Source: UBA940 sp031548515 (GTDB lineage: Bacteria > Bacteroidota > Bacteroidia > Bacteroidales > Rikenellaceae). Taken from it: DNA of 64,000 nt. The stretch is taken from assembly GCA_031548515.1 (NCBI GenBank), contig JAVBRB010000009.1, positions 1 to 64,000 of the forward strand. Reading direction: 5' to 3'. Position 1 is the stretch's first letter. Each line of letters begins with the position of its first letter. Shown here one piece after another: positions 9,071-17,157 of this stretch. The notes beneath the pieces are model-generated. The model was given only the letters and a program-made list of their open reading frames with translations, was not told the origin of the DNA and made no database searches. The translations under genes and the position numbers were made by a program.

Positions 9071-9730
9071 ATGAATTATAGGGTGCTTATAGTGGACGAT
9101 GAACCGGATATCCTGGAGTTTGTCGGATACAACCTCAAAAAGGAGGGATATGAAGTAGAAACGGCTGCCAACGGCCGTGAAGGGGTGGAAAAAACACTGG
9201 CATGGCACCCCCACCTGATTCTGCTCGATGCCATGATGCCCGTCATGGACGGATTCGAGGCGTGCCGGCAAATACGCACGACAAAGGGAGTGGACGATAC
9301 GCTCGTCATTTTCCTGACAGCCCGTGGAGAAGAGAACTTCCAGGTGAAAGGTTTTGACATCGGGGCCGACGATTATATCGTCAAACCTATCCAGATGAAG
9401 GCGCTTGTGAGCCGGATAAAGGCGGTGCTGAAGCGCAAGGACTACTCCGAACCGGCCGGCGATACCATCATGGTCGACCACGAGCGCCATGTTGTCACGA
9501 AAGGCGGAGCGGAGATAATGCTTCCCCGAAAGGAATTCAACCTGCTGGCCATGCTTCATTCGCAGCCCGGAAGGCTTTTCACCCGCGAAGAGATTTACGA
9601 CACGGTGTGGGGTGCGGATGTTGTGGTCGGGGAACGCACCATCGACGTACATATCCGCAACCTGCGCAAGAAGATAGGCGAAGACCACATCGTTACCATC
9701 AAAGGAGTAGGATATAAATACGAAGACTAA
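9071..9730 (+). CDS. OmpR/PhoB-family response regulator, orphan
   Basis: 219 residues. The receiver domain spans 1-120, with acidic pocket D9/D10, phosphoacceptor D53 (ILLDAMMPVMDG), T in FLTARGE and K in IVKPI. A Trans_reg_C winged-helix DNA-binding domain follows from about 125 to 219 (ending VRNLRKKIG-type recognition helix and GVGYKYED). No histidine kinase gene lies next to it, so its partner is elsewhere. It is transcribed away from the DUF349 gene. The target genes cannot be read from this sequence. Confidence 0.93.
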   Translation: MNYRVLIVDDEPDILEFVGYNLKKEGYEVETAANGREGVEKTLAWHPHLILLDAMMPVMDGFEACRQIRTTKGVDDTLVIFLTARGEENFQVKGFDIGADDYIVKPIQMKALVSRIKAVLKRKDYSEPAGDTIMVDHERHVVTKGGAEIMLPRKEFNLLAMLHSQPGRLFTREEIYDTVWGADVVVGERTIDVHIRNLRKKIGEDHIVTIKGVGYKYED

Positions 9731-9931
9731 AGGCGCCCTAAAAGTCAACTTTGGCATCGAACTTCAAAATCGAGATACTCATTTACGCTTGGTAAACTCC
9801 GTTTCCGATTTATGGCTCGCCTAAACCGACGCTGCGGGCGATGGCAGAGACTGTTTGCAGACTGTGCCGAGCCGCGAGGAGGAAAACGAGGTTAAATTTG
9901 TTCTTTTTTGACGACTTTAAGAATAAGAATT
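9731..9931 (+). repeat. Intergenic imperfect-hairpin repeat, copy 1 (between regulator and pta)
   Basis: No gene is visible here. The core at about 9770-9810 reads ATACTCATTTACG, a short spacer, then GTAAACTCCG. This matches the core of the repeat at 30,017-30,171 and, more distantly, the one at 19,103-19,220. The outer arms AAAAGTCAA and TTGACGACTTT suggest a longer fold. It looks like a dispersed non-coding repeat rather than a regulatory site of pta. Confidence 0.5.
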
Positions 9932-10930
9932 ATGGAAATTATTTACAGCATACGCAAAAAAGCGGCGAAACTCAAAAGGAAGATAGTCCTTCCCGAGGGT
10001 GCTGAAGACCGCACGATCCAGGCGGCCGACTTCCTGATAGGGGAAGGCATAGCCGATATTATTCTTTTGGGAGCGGAGGAACGTGTAAAGGCGCAGGCCG
10101 CCCGTTACGGACTGGAGAATATCCGGCGTGCAACGATTGTCGATCCGTACCGCATTCCCGGAGAGAAAAAATATGTGGAACTGATGGTTAGACTGCGCGG
10201 ACACAAGGGTGTGACCGAAGAAATCGCTGCAAAACAACTGCAAGACCCGTTGTACCTGGGAGCGGTGATGGTGAAAGCCGGCGATGCCGACGGCGAAGTG
10301 GCCGGGGCGGTAAACTACACGGCCGACGTCCTGCGTCCCGCGCTACAGTACATCAAGACCACCCCCGGCATCAGCATAGTTTCCGGTGCATTCATTATGC
10401 GTATTCCCGATAAGACTTTCGGCGACGACGGGACGATGCTTTTTGCCGACTGTGCCGTTTCCCCCGATCCTACCGCGCAGCAACTCGCAGAAACGGCTAT
10501 CGCTACCGCGACTACCGCACGCCGTATCGCAGGAATGGAGCCGCGTGTTGCTATGTTGAGTTTCTCGACGAAAGGCTCGGCCAAGCATCCTTCGGTCGAT
10601 AAAGTCGCCGAAGCCACACGTATCGCACAAAAAATGGACCCGAACCTCATCATCGACGGTGAAATCCAGGCCGACACGGCGATCGTCCCCGAGATAGCCG
10701 AACGCAAGGCTCCGGGAAGCCGCATCGCCGGGCGCGCGAACATACTTATTTTTCCATCGCTCGAGGTGGGCAACATAGCATACAAATTGGTACAGAGGCT
10801 GGCTCATGCCGAGGCTATAGGTCCGGTGCTTCAGGGACTTGCCGCTCCGGTAAACGACCTTTCGAGGGGGTGCTCCGTGGATGATATAATCAACGTCGTT
10901 GCCATCACGGCTTGTCAAACGGCTGAATAA
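9932..10930 (+). CDS. pta: Phosphate acetyltransferase
   Basis: 332 residues from ATG at 9932. An earlier ATG at 9908 adds an unsupported eight-residue prefix. The enzyme interconverts acetyl-CoA and acetyl phosphate. It is the short single-domain Pta type without the N-terminal DRTGG regulatory region. The core motifs VLPEGAEDRTIQAADFL near the start and the C-terminal PVNDLSRGCSVDDI are typical of PTA_PTB family members that act on acetyl-CoA. It is followed after 11 bp by ackA, forming the acetate-producing, ATP-yielding pair. Confidence 0.96.
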   Translation: MEIIYSIRKKAAKLKRKIVLPEGAEDRTIQAADFLIGEGIADIILLGAEERVKAQAARYGLENIRRATIVDPYRIPGEKKYVELMVRLRGHKGVTEEIAAKQLQDPLYLGAVMVKAGDADGEVAGAVNYTADVLRPALQYIKTTPGISIVSGAFIMRIPDKTFGDDGTMLFADCAVSPDPTAQQLAETAIATATTARRIAGMEPRVAMLSFSTKGSAKHPSVDKVAEATRIAQKMDPNLIIDGEIQADTAIVPEIAERKAPGSRIAGRANILIFPSLEVGNIAYKLVQRLAHAEAIGPVLQGLAAPVNDLSRGCSVDDIINVVAITACQTAE

Positions 10931-10941
10931 TCAAGGATGCG

Positions 10942-12174
10942 ATGATAATATTAGTATTGAACTGCGGCTCGTCGTCGATCAAATATCAGGTGATCGACAT
11001 GCACGCGGAAAATCACACCCTGCTTGCAAAAGGCATCGCAGACCGAGTCGGACTGCCGGATGGCGAAATAGTGCTTAAAGCCGCAGGTCGTGAGAATTAT
11101 AAGGCGGAACTTCCGGTGCACAACCATAAGGAGGGTATCCGGCTCATTATAGACGCCATAACGCATCCGCAGCATGGGGTGGTTACGTCGCTCGACGAAA
11201 TAAAAGCGGTCGGCCACCGCGTTGCCCACGGGGGGGAGTTCTTCTCGGACAGCGCGTTGGTGAACGACGACGTTACAGGGAAGATCCGTGCCTGTTTCGA
11301 ACTGGCTCCACTGCACAATCCGGCGAACATGCAGGGTATTACCTCCATCGCCGAACTGCTGCCGAGCGTACCCCAGGTGGCGGTTTTCGACACCTCATTC
11401 CATCAGACCATTCCGGCCGAGAACTACATGTACGCCCTGCCTTGGAAATACTGGGAGAAATACCGCGTCCGCAAGTTCGGCTTCCACGGTACGAGCCACA
11501 AATTCGTTGCACACAAGGGCGCGAAGATGGCAGGACTGGATATCAACGACTCGAAGATCATCACCTGCCACATCGGTAACGGCGGGTCGGTGACGGCCAT
11601 CGTGAACGGCCGTTCGTTCGACACCTCGATGGGCTTCACTCCGACGGACGGCCTCATGATGGGCACCCGCACCGGCAGCATCGATCCCGGCGCATTGCTT
11701 TTCATCGGCGAACAGGAGGGTATGGATTACGACGCTCTCGGCAATATGATGAACAAGGATTCGGGCGTATGGGGCGTTACGGGCATCTCGTCGGACATGC
11801 GCGACATCGTCGCCGCGTCGCAGGAGGGCAACGAACGTGCGTCACTTGCCCTGGCAATGTACGATAACCGCGTCAAACACTTCATCGGGGCCTACGCCGC
11901 GCTGATGGGAGGCGTGGATATGATAATCTTCACGGGAGGCGTGGGCGAGAACCAGTACCAGTCGCGCGCGCGTATCTGCTCCGGTTTGGAATATATGGGC
12001 GTGGAATTCGACACGGCAGCCAACGACGGCCTGTGCGGACAGGACAAGATCATTTCGAAGCCCGGTTCGCGCGTGGTTGTGGCCGTGGTCACCACCGACG
12101 AGGAACTCGTCATCGCCCGCGACACCTATCGCCTGGTGCAAAAACAGGATACCTGCCATAAATCCCGCTTCTAA
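10942..12174 (+). CDS. ackA: Acetate kinase
   Basis: 410 residues. It transfers phosphate from acetyl phosphate to ADP. The N-terminus ILVLNCGSSSIKYQ is the ASKHA phosphate-binding motif, and KFGFHGTSHKFV and TGGVGENQ are further signatures of the family. It lies directly downstream of pta, so the two are surely one operon. Length and motifs are intact. Confidence 0.98.
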   Translation: MIILVLNCGSSSIKYQVIDMHAENHTLLAKGIADRVGLPDGEIVLKAAGRENYKAELPVHNHKEGIRLIIDAITHPQHGVVTSLDEIKAVGHRVAHGGEFFSDSALVNDDVTGKIRACFELAPLHNPANMQGITSIAELLPSVPQVAVFDTSFHQTIPAENYMYALPWKYWEKYRVRKFGFHGTSHKFVAHKGAKMAGLDINDSKIITCHIGNGGSVTAIVNGRSFDTSMGFTPTDGLMMGTRTGSIDPGALLFIGEQEGMDYDALGNMMNKDSGVWGVTGISSDMRDIVAASQEGNERASLALAMYDNRVKHFIGAYAALMGGVDMIIFTGGVGENQYQSRARICSGLEYMGVEFDTAANDGLCGQDKIISKPGSRVVVAVVTTDEELVIARDTYRLVQKQDTCHKSRF

Positions 12175-12207
12175 CCATGACGGCTGGGATTTCCTTTCGC
12201 TTTGAAC

Positions 12208-12287
12208 GTTCCCTAGGGCTATGCCAATGCGGTGGCTTTGGATTATGCCATACGGGCCGCATGGAAATCGCCGCATGGGCTAGGGAC
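12208..12287. repeat. Imperfect inverted repeat downstream of ackA
   Basis: GTTCCCTAGGGC at the left pairs with GGGCTAGGGAC at the right, and the interior (ATGCGGTGGC against GCCGCATGG segments) also pairs in part. This gives an 80-bp imperfect hairpin with no coding potential. Confidence 0.4.
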
Positions 12288-12294
12288 AGAAACA

Positions 12295-12329
12295 AAGACT
12301 GCGTCCGCCGAACCGGGAACGCAGTCTTG
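12295..12329. terminator. Hairpin terminator between ackA and the NigD-like gene
   Basis: AAGACTGCGT pairs with ACGCAGTCTT around a 14-base loop. It lies between two converging genes. Confidence 0.6.
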
Positions 12330-12348
12330 CCGGACAGATAAATATGAC

Positions 12349-13119
12349 TTACCTGAACCTGTCCATATGAGGGGTTGGGATTCTGTGGAGTTCCATTGTC
12401 GATTTTTGTGACGGTGCTTTATATTCGATCGTCGCATATTTTACATTCCCGTCGAGGTCCCTCACGCGGATATAAAATCCTTTCTTTCCAGTTACGGCAG
12501 GGTTATAAGTATCATCGAGTTTGAACGACACTATCCCGTAACCAAGGGTTCCGCTGCCCATATTTGTCGTACTCTGGCGGAACTCCAGGTACTGGTAGCC
12601 TTCGGGCATAGTCGACGGAGCCTCTACGGTCTTATTGTCGAGAAGCGTTATTTTGTGCGTCGCATCGCGGGAGGTTTCGATGCGGAAAAGAATATCGAGC
12701 CAACCGCCTGAAATTCCCGAGTCCGACAGTTCCATCTCGCCGTCGCCGGCTGCATTGACATCATCCTCGCTCTCGGCAACCTTAACAACCTGGCTCTGTA
12801 TGTCCTCGATGTAATAAAGGGCGATGTTGTAGTCGAAACCATCTTTCTTTGTACTCAGATAATTGAAACGGATGTAGGCTCGTTTGCCGTTCGTACTGAC
12901 GCCATCCTTGTCAAGGGCTTTATATGGCGGAATTATCCTGCTCACATCGCCAGGATAGTATGTCTTCCCGTCATCGCCTGTGAAATAATAAGAAGGGCCG
13001 TCCGTGTTGACCGTTACGTAGGCATAGTATCCGGGATAGTCGCCGTCGTCCTTCGAACACCCTGCAAGGATAGGCGCGATGGCCATGCCTGCGATAATAA
13101 ATTTCAAAAATCGGTTCAT
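12349..13119 (-). CDS. NigD-like lipoprotein
   Basis: 256 residues. The N-terminus is a lipoprotein signal with lipobox LAGC (Cys at about 21), followed by charged KDDGD. The body is beta-rich. A short domain YYAYVTVNTDGPSYYFTGDDG leads into a longer domain with RAYIRFNYL and a C-terminal GKKGFYIRVRDL-type strand. This overall plan matches NigD-like proteins of Bacteroidales, a family with no settled function. It is probably anchored in the outer membrane or periplasm. The region between it and the divergent sigma-factor gene (136 bp) must hold both promoters. Confidence 0.6.
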   Translation of the reverse strand: MNRFLKFIIAGMAIAPILAGCSKDDGDYPGYYAYVTVNTDGPSYYFTGDDGKTYYPGDVSRIIPPYKALDKDGVSTNGKRAYIRFNYLSTKKDGFDYNIALYYIEDIQSQVVKVAESEDDVNAAGDGEMELSDSGISGGWLDILFRIETSRDATHKITLLDNKTVEAPSTMPEGYQYLEFRQSTTNMGSGTLGYGIVSFKLDDTYNPAVTGKKGFYIRVRDLDGNVKYATIEYKAPSQKSTMELHRIPTPHMDRFR

Positions 13120-13255
13120 AGTAATCGTGGTTTTTGTTAAATTCGTTTCGTATAAAAACGGGAAGATAATGAAAATACTGCATCGGTCCCTAAAAAATTA
13201 CTATTTTTTCGTGCAGTATTTCGATCTGCGGAGCGTTTCATTTAATGGATGATAG

Positions 13256-13813
13256 ATGGAGATGCCGGAGCAATACATTGTAAGCGGTTGCCGTAATGGT
13301 GAAGATGCGGCGAGACGTGAGCTTTATGAACGTTTTGCCGGGCGTCTTTACAATATCTGCAGACGGTATGCCGCAAATACGGCCGAGGCAGAGGATATCC
13401 TTCAGAACTCTTTTGTCAGGATACTGACGTCTTTCGATAAATTCGACTGGAGAGGTGAAGGGTCTCTGAAGGCGTGGATGGAGAGGATAACTGTGAATAT
13501 GGCGCTTGAGCATCTCCGGAAAAATTCGAAAATGACGTTTTCGTCTGTTCCGGAACTGCTTTTAAAGCAGCATGAGGATGCAGAGGTCGAAGCGGAGAGT
13601 GTGAGGGCGGTTCCGCACGAAGTGCTGATGCGTTTTATCGGCGAGTTGCCCGCGGGATACAGGACGGTATTCAATCTCTACTGCATCGAGGATTATTCCC
13701 ACAGGGAGATAGCCGGAATGCTTGGGATCAACGAAAAAAGTTCGTCCTCCCAACTGTCGAGGGCGAAAGCGTTGCTGGCAGGTAAAATTAAGGATTATCT
13801 GAAAACAAGATAG
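13256..13813 (+). CDS. ECF-type RNA polymerase sigma factor
   Basis: 185 residues. The sigma-70 region 2 lies at about 15-85 (RRELYERFAGRLYNICRRY, AEAEDILQNSFVRI). Region 4 lies at about 125-180 (LPAGYRTVFNLYCIEDYSHREIAGMLGI, then a helix-turn-helix with SSSQLSRAK). There is no region 1 or 3, as expected for the ECF group. A second in-frame ATG is at 13262. The next gene starts 5 bp after the stop and encodes a membrane protein with a plausible anti-sigma N-terminus, so the pair probably forms a signalling unit. Confidence 0.95.
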   Translation: MEMPEQYIVSGCRNGEDAARRELYERFAGRLYNICRRYAANTAEAEDILQNSFVRILTSFDKFDWRGEGSLKAWMERITVNMALEHLRKNSKMTFSSVPELLLKQHEDAEVEAESVRAVPHEVLMRFIGELPAGYRTVFNLYCIEDYSHREIAGMLGINEKSSSSQLSRAKALLAGKIKDYLKTR

Positions 13814-13818
13814 GTTCG

Positions 13819-15060
13819 ATGGAGCGGAAGCATGAGGATTGGATAGAAGCGCTGAGGGACGCGGCGGCAGGAGATGGCCAAAACCCGCCTGACGGGTTGT
13901 GGCATCGCATTTCCGCCCGGCTCGATGTTCCGGAAAGCGGAGCGGCGGGCAGGCGGAGACGCTTGTATGCCTGGGCCGCTTCCGTTGCAGCAGTTGCCGC
14001 CGCGACCATTCTGGGGGTATTCCTCTTGAGGGCGCCTGCTGGAAACTGGCAGTTGGATATGGCGGCGGATGCCGAAATTTCACCTGCCGGTATATCTGTT
14101 CCGGCAGAAATTACAGATATACCGGTCGAAGAGCCTGTGTTGCCGGTAGATAATGCCTCCGGGAAAAGCATGTTTGCAGGAACACGTATTTCCAAGGTTG
14201 TGGGAACCTCTGCTGCAAGTGAGGAAGCTCTTGTTGCCGGCATAGAGCCTCAACATGTTCCAGGTCCGGAATCCGGGGATGTCCCTGCTCGAAAGGACAA
14301 CGAACCTTCCACAGGTCCGGATGCTTCCGGAAAGGCGGCGGGCGGCAGTGTCGCGGACCTCGATCCAGCTTCCCCTGTCCGATCGCTTGATATCGGAACG
14401 AGGTCCGGACGGACACCGGGGCTGAAAGGCGCACTGGCTTTGTCGGGCGGAGGAATAGGTTCCGCTTCGGACGGCATTCAGGTGAGAGTACCTGAGCCGG
14501 TGGCCAAGGCTGGCGAACCGATAACAGTGCCGACCTTGATGCTGACTCCCGATGCGTACGGGCGTATGGTGATGGCGACTGCCGCTCCCGAACAGTATTC
14601 ATACCGGCACAGGCAGCCCCTGACCTTCGCCCTGTCGTTTGACTGTTATATAGGGCATAACCTGTATGCCGGTGCGGGAGTGAGTTATACTAAACTGTCT
14701 TCAACTGTAACGGGGAAGTATTCTGGGCGTGAATTCGACCAGAAGCTTCAGTATGTCGGTATTCCAGTGGCGCTGAAATGGGCTTTTCTGAATAGGAGGG
14801 TTGTGGTATTGTACGCAGGCGCGGGAGTGCAGCCCGAATTTTGCGTCGATGCGAAATTCGACAATCATAATGCCGATGTTTCGCTGATGCAATGGTCGGT
14901 GAACCTTCTTGCCGGAGCGCAGTTGAATCTCGGCAAACACATCGGTATATATGCAGAGCCGAAACTTTCGCACTATTTCAGAGATACAGAACTGGAAACG
15001 GTGCGCAATACGAAAAGCGTGAATTTCAATCTGGAATTTGGACTCAGGTTTACCTATTGA
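13819..15060 (+). CDS. Candidate anti-sigma factor joined to a beta-barrel-like domain
   Basis: 413 residues. Residues 1-48 are cytoplasmic and helical, with a DGLWHRI segment like the N-terminus of ECF anti-sigma proteins. One membrane helix follows at 49-70 (LYAWAASVAAVAAATILGVFLL). A low-complexity Pro/Ala/Gly/Ser linker extends to about 265. The C-terminal 140 residues alternate polar and hydrophobic residues, as in small outer-membrane beta-barrels (FALSFDCYIGHNLYAGAGVSY; GIYAEPKLSHYF; FNLEFGLRFTY at the end). It starts 5 bp after the sigma gene. Anti-sigma function is inferred from position and topology. How a domain of barrel type works when tethered to an inner-membrane helix is unclear. 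Confidence 0.6.
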   Translation: MERKHEDWIEALRDAAAGDGQNPPDGLWHRISARLDVPESGAAGRRRRLYAWAASVAAVAAATILGVFLLRAPAGNWQLDMAADAEISPAGISVPAEITDIPVEEPVLPVDNASGKSMFAGTRISKVVGTSAASEEALVAGIEPQHVPGPESGDVPARKDNEPSTGPDASGKAAGGSVADLDPASPVRSLDIGTRSGRTPGLKGALALSGGGIGSASDGIQVRVPEPVAKAGEPITVPTLMLTPDAYGRMVMATAAPEQYSYRHRQPLTFALSFDCYIGHNLYAGAGVSYTKLSSTVTGKYSGREFDQKLQYVGIPVALKWAFLNRRVVVLYAGAGVQPEFCVDAKFDNHNADVSLMQWSVNLLAGAQLNLGKHIGIYAEPKLSHYFRDTELETVRNTKSVNFNLEFGLRFTY

Positions 15061-15217
15061 TGTTCGGCTGTCCATTCCGAATCTTTTCCTGGTTGCCGAG
15101 GAGTGCGGTGTCGATGGGGTCATGAAAACGAAAAAGGCCGCCTTTTCGAGCAGTCATGGTCTGAAGATCGTAACTCAATGAAAAACATATCATGAGTGTG
15201 GTGGTGGCATTGCATTC

Positions 15218-15339
15218 TGTGTTGTCATCCCGAGGGAACTGCGAGGAAGGAAGCAGGACGAGGGATCTACCTTATATTTTGTTTGGTAAGCGGTAGATTT
15301 CTCGTCGAAGCGATGTTTCTCGCTCGAAATGATAACACA
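15218..15339. repeat. Dispersed palindromic intergenic repeat
   Basis: The left arm TGTGTTGTCATCCCGAG pairs with CTCGAAATGATAACACA at the right. Inner arms ATCTACC and GGTAGAT pair as well, giving a hairpin of about 120 bases. The type (GTCAT..CGAG...CTCG..ATGAC) is common between genes in Bacteroidota. A fragment of a similar type is seen near 33,494-33,520. The rest of the 15,061-15,467 gap holds only this repeat, a short hairpin near 15,130-15,150 and the terminator below. Confidence 0.6.
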
Positions 15340-15370
15340 AAACCCTCGCAATAAGCGGGGGTTTTGTGTT
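15334..15370. terminator. Hairpin terminator between converging genes
   Basis: AACACAAAACCCTCGC pairs with GCGGGGGTTTTGTGTT around a four-to-five-base loop, with A/T-rich ends in both directions. Confidence 0.7.
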
Positions 15371-15467
15371 GATTATGTGCGTGTTGAAAATCTTCCGACC
15401 ACTTCTGCACGTGACGGCCTTTTTCGAGTGGATATACTGATATATTGTGTTGCGAATTATTCAGCCT

Positions 15468-16754
15468 TTACTGTTCGCAGGCGTTTTCGCGGCTTTCCCA
15501 GGTCATGTCGGACATGTCGGGAATAGGCTTGATGTATTCGCCGGCCTCGAGCTTGCCGCGCACCTTGTCAAAGCAATTGAGCGTGTACTCGACGTCTTCG
15601 AGCGTGTGGGCCGCCGTAGGAATGATGCGCAGGATAATCTCGCCTTTCGGGATAACAGGGTAAACCACCACCGAGCAGAACAGGTTGTGGTTCTCGCGCA
15701 GGTCAACCACAAGGTTGGTCGCTTCTTCGACGCCGCCTTTCATATAAACCGGCGTTACAGGCGAAGCCGTGTCGCCGATGTTGAATCCACGATCGCGGAA
15801 ACCTTTCTGCAGGGCATTCACGATCGTCCAGAGTTTGTCCTTATATTCGGGGTGTTTTCGGATCAGGTCGATGCGTTTCAACGAGCCGATCACCATTGGC
15901 ATAGGGAGGCTCTTGGCGTAGAGCTGCGAACGCATATTGTAACGCATGATGTCGATGAGCCATTTGTGCGAAGCGACGAAAGCGCCTATCCCGGCCATAG
16001 ATTTTGCAAACGTGTTGAACAGCACATCCACCCCGTCCGTGACGCCGAAATGCGAAGGGGTGCCCTGACCTTTGGGACCCATCGTTCCGAAGCCGTGCGC
16101 GTCGTCGACCAGCAGGCAGAAGTCGAACTCCTTTTTCAAAGCTACGATCTTGTCGAGCGGGCCGAGGTCGCCCTTCATTCCGAAGACGCCTTCGGTGATC
16201 ACCAGGATGCCGCCGCCGTTCTCTTCGGCGACCGTCCGGGCATGGGTCAATTGCTTGCGCAGCGAGTCTATGTCGTTATGTTGGAAAACGAAGCGTTTGC
16301 CTTTGTGCATGCGCAGGCCGTCGATGATGCAGGCGTGTGCCTCGGCGTCGTAGACCACCACGTCGCGCGGCGACAGCAGAACGTCGATGATCGAGATCAT
16401 TCCCTGGTAGCCGAAGTTCAGCAGGAAAGCGTCTTCCTTGCCGACGAAGGCGGCGAGTTCGCGTTCCAACTGTTCATGCCATTTGGTCTGTCCGCTCATC
16501 ATGCGCGCGCCCATCGGGGCGGCCATTCCGAAATCGGCGGCGCCTTTGGCGTCGGCTTCACGAACTTCGGGGTGGCTTGCAAGTCCCAGGTAGTTGTTGA
16601 GGCTCCAGTTGAGCACCTCTTTGCCGCGGAATTTCATGCGGGGGCCTATATCGCCTTCCAGTTTCGGGAAGGTGAAATAACCGTGCGATTGTTTCTGGTG
16701 CTGGCCGATAGGGCCTCCTGCAAATTTCTGCAGCCTGTCTAAGATGTTTACCAT
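15468..16754 (-). CDS. Alpha-oxoamine synthase family PLP enzyme (serine palmitoyltransferase or cysteate acyltransferase type)
   Basis: 428 residues, fold-type I PLP enzyme. It would condense an amino acid with an acyl thioester, with loss of CO2. Visible landmarks are NNYLGLASHPEVREA near 55, the DEAHACIIDG-like EAHACIIDG, LLVDDAHGFGTMG (Asp and His of the PLP site) and the Schiff-base lysine in NTFAKSMAGIGAF. It is longer than 2-amino-3-ketobutyrate ligase or BioF (about 390) and has no bio, kbl or tdh neighbour. In Bacteroidota, enzymes of this type make the sphingoid base (serine palmitoyltransferase) or, in Alistipes-like bacteria, the sulfonolipid base capnine (cysteate acyltransferase, SulA). 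Which of the two applies is not decidable here. A minus-strand -7 box TAAATTTG is at 16,799-16,806. Confidence 0.8.
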   Translation of the reverse strand: MVNILDRLQKFAGGPIGQHQKQSHGYFTFPKLEGDIGPRMKFRGKEVLNWSLNNYLGLASHPEVREADAKGAADFGMAAPMGARMMSGQTKWHEQLERELAAFVGKEDAFLLNFGYQGMISIIDVLLSPRDVVVYDAEAHACIIDGLRMHKGKRFVFQHNDIDSLRKQLTHARTVAEENGGGILVITEGVFGMKGDLGPLDKIVALKKEFDFCLLVDDAHGFGTMGPKGQGTPSHFGVTDGVDVLFNTFAKSMAGIGAFVASHKWLIDIMRYNMRSQLYAKSLPMPMVIGSLKRIDLIRKHPEYKDKLWTIVNALQKGFRDRGFNIGDTASPVTPVYMKGGVEEATNLVVDLRENHNLFCSVVVYPVIPKGEIILRIIPTAAHTLEDVEYTLNCFDKVRGKLEAGEYIKPIPDMSDMTWESRENACEQ

Positions 16755-17157
16755 GATTGTATTTGTTTTTTAGTCGTTTATTCTCTCTTGAAATCCCGCA
16801 AATTTACGGATAATTTTTTCTTTACTCCCTTTTGCCTGTTAAAAAGTGGTTAAAAGATTTTACTTTGCAGTAAATAAACATAACCGGGACGGTTTCCAAT
16901 TTCTTTTAAGCGAAATACATGTTAAATAAGGCTTAAATAAGGCGATAGATTGTTTTCAGATACAATATAAATCGCGCTGTCCCGTTAAAAACTCATAACT
17001 TTAATTTACCGCACAGTTAAAACTGCCGGTAAACTTGCGTTTTCGCTCAACTTGCACTAACTTTGCTCCGCGGTTTTTGTCCCCGGCGGCCAAGCCCATT
17101 AATCCGGGGGCTTTGGACCTGTTGTTTTTGGGGATAGGAACCCTTCTCTGAAAGAAT
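16755..17157. other. Divergent intergenic region, AT-rich, no gene seen
   Basis: This 400-bp stretch separates the divergent alpha-oxoamine synthase and bamD genes. It holds a minus-strand -7 box TAAATTTG (16,799-16,806) and the bamD promoter at 17,035-17,065. The middle is AT-rich and has no ORF with a plausible start and product. Confidence 0.5.
17035..17065 (+). promoter_or_regulatory. Bacteroidota-type promoter of the bamD operon
   Basis: TTG at 17,035-17,037, a 20-bp spacer and TAACTTTG at 17,058-17,065 match the -33/-7 consensus. The leader to the bamD ATG would be about 85 bases. Confidence 0.6.

Noticed and set aside
15447..16742. Long plus-strand frame (431 codons) opposite the alpha-oxoamine synthase
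   Set aside because: It mirrors a clearly homologous gene. The translated sequence has no family features, and this is a common artefact in high-GC genes.
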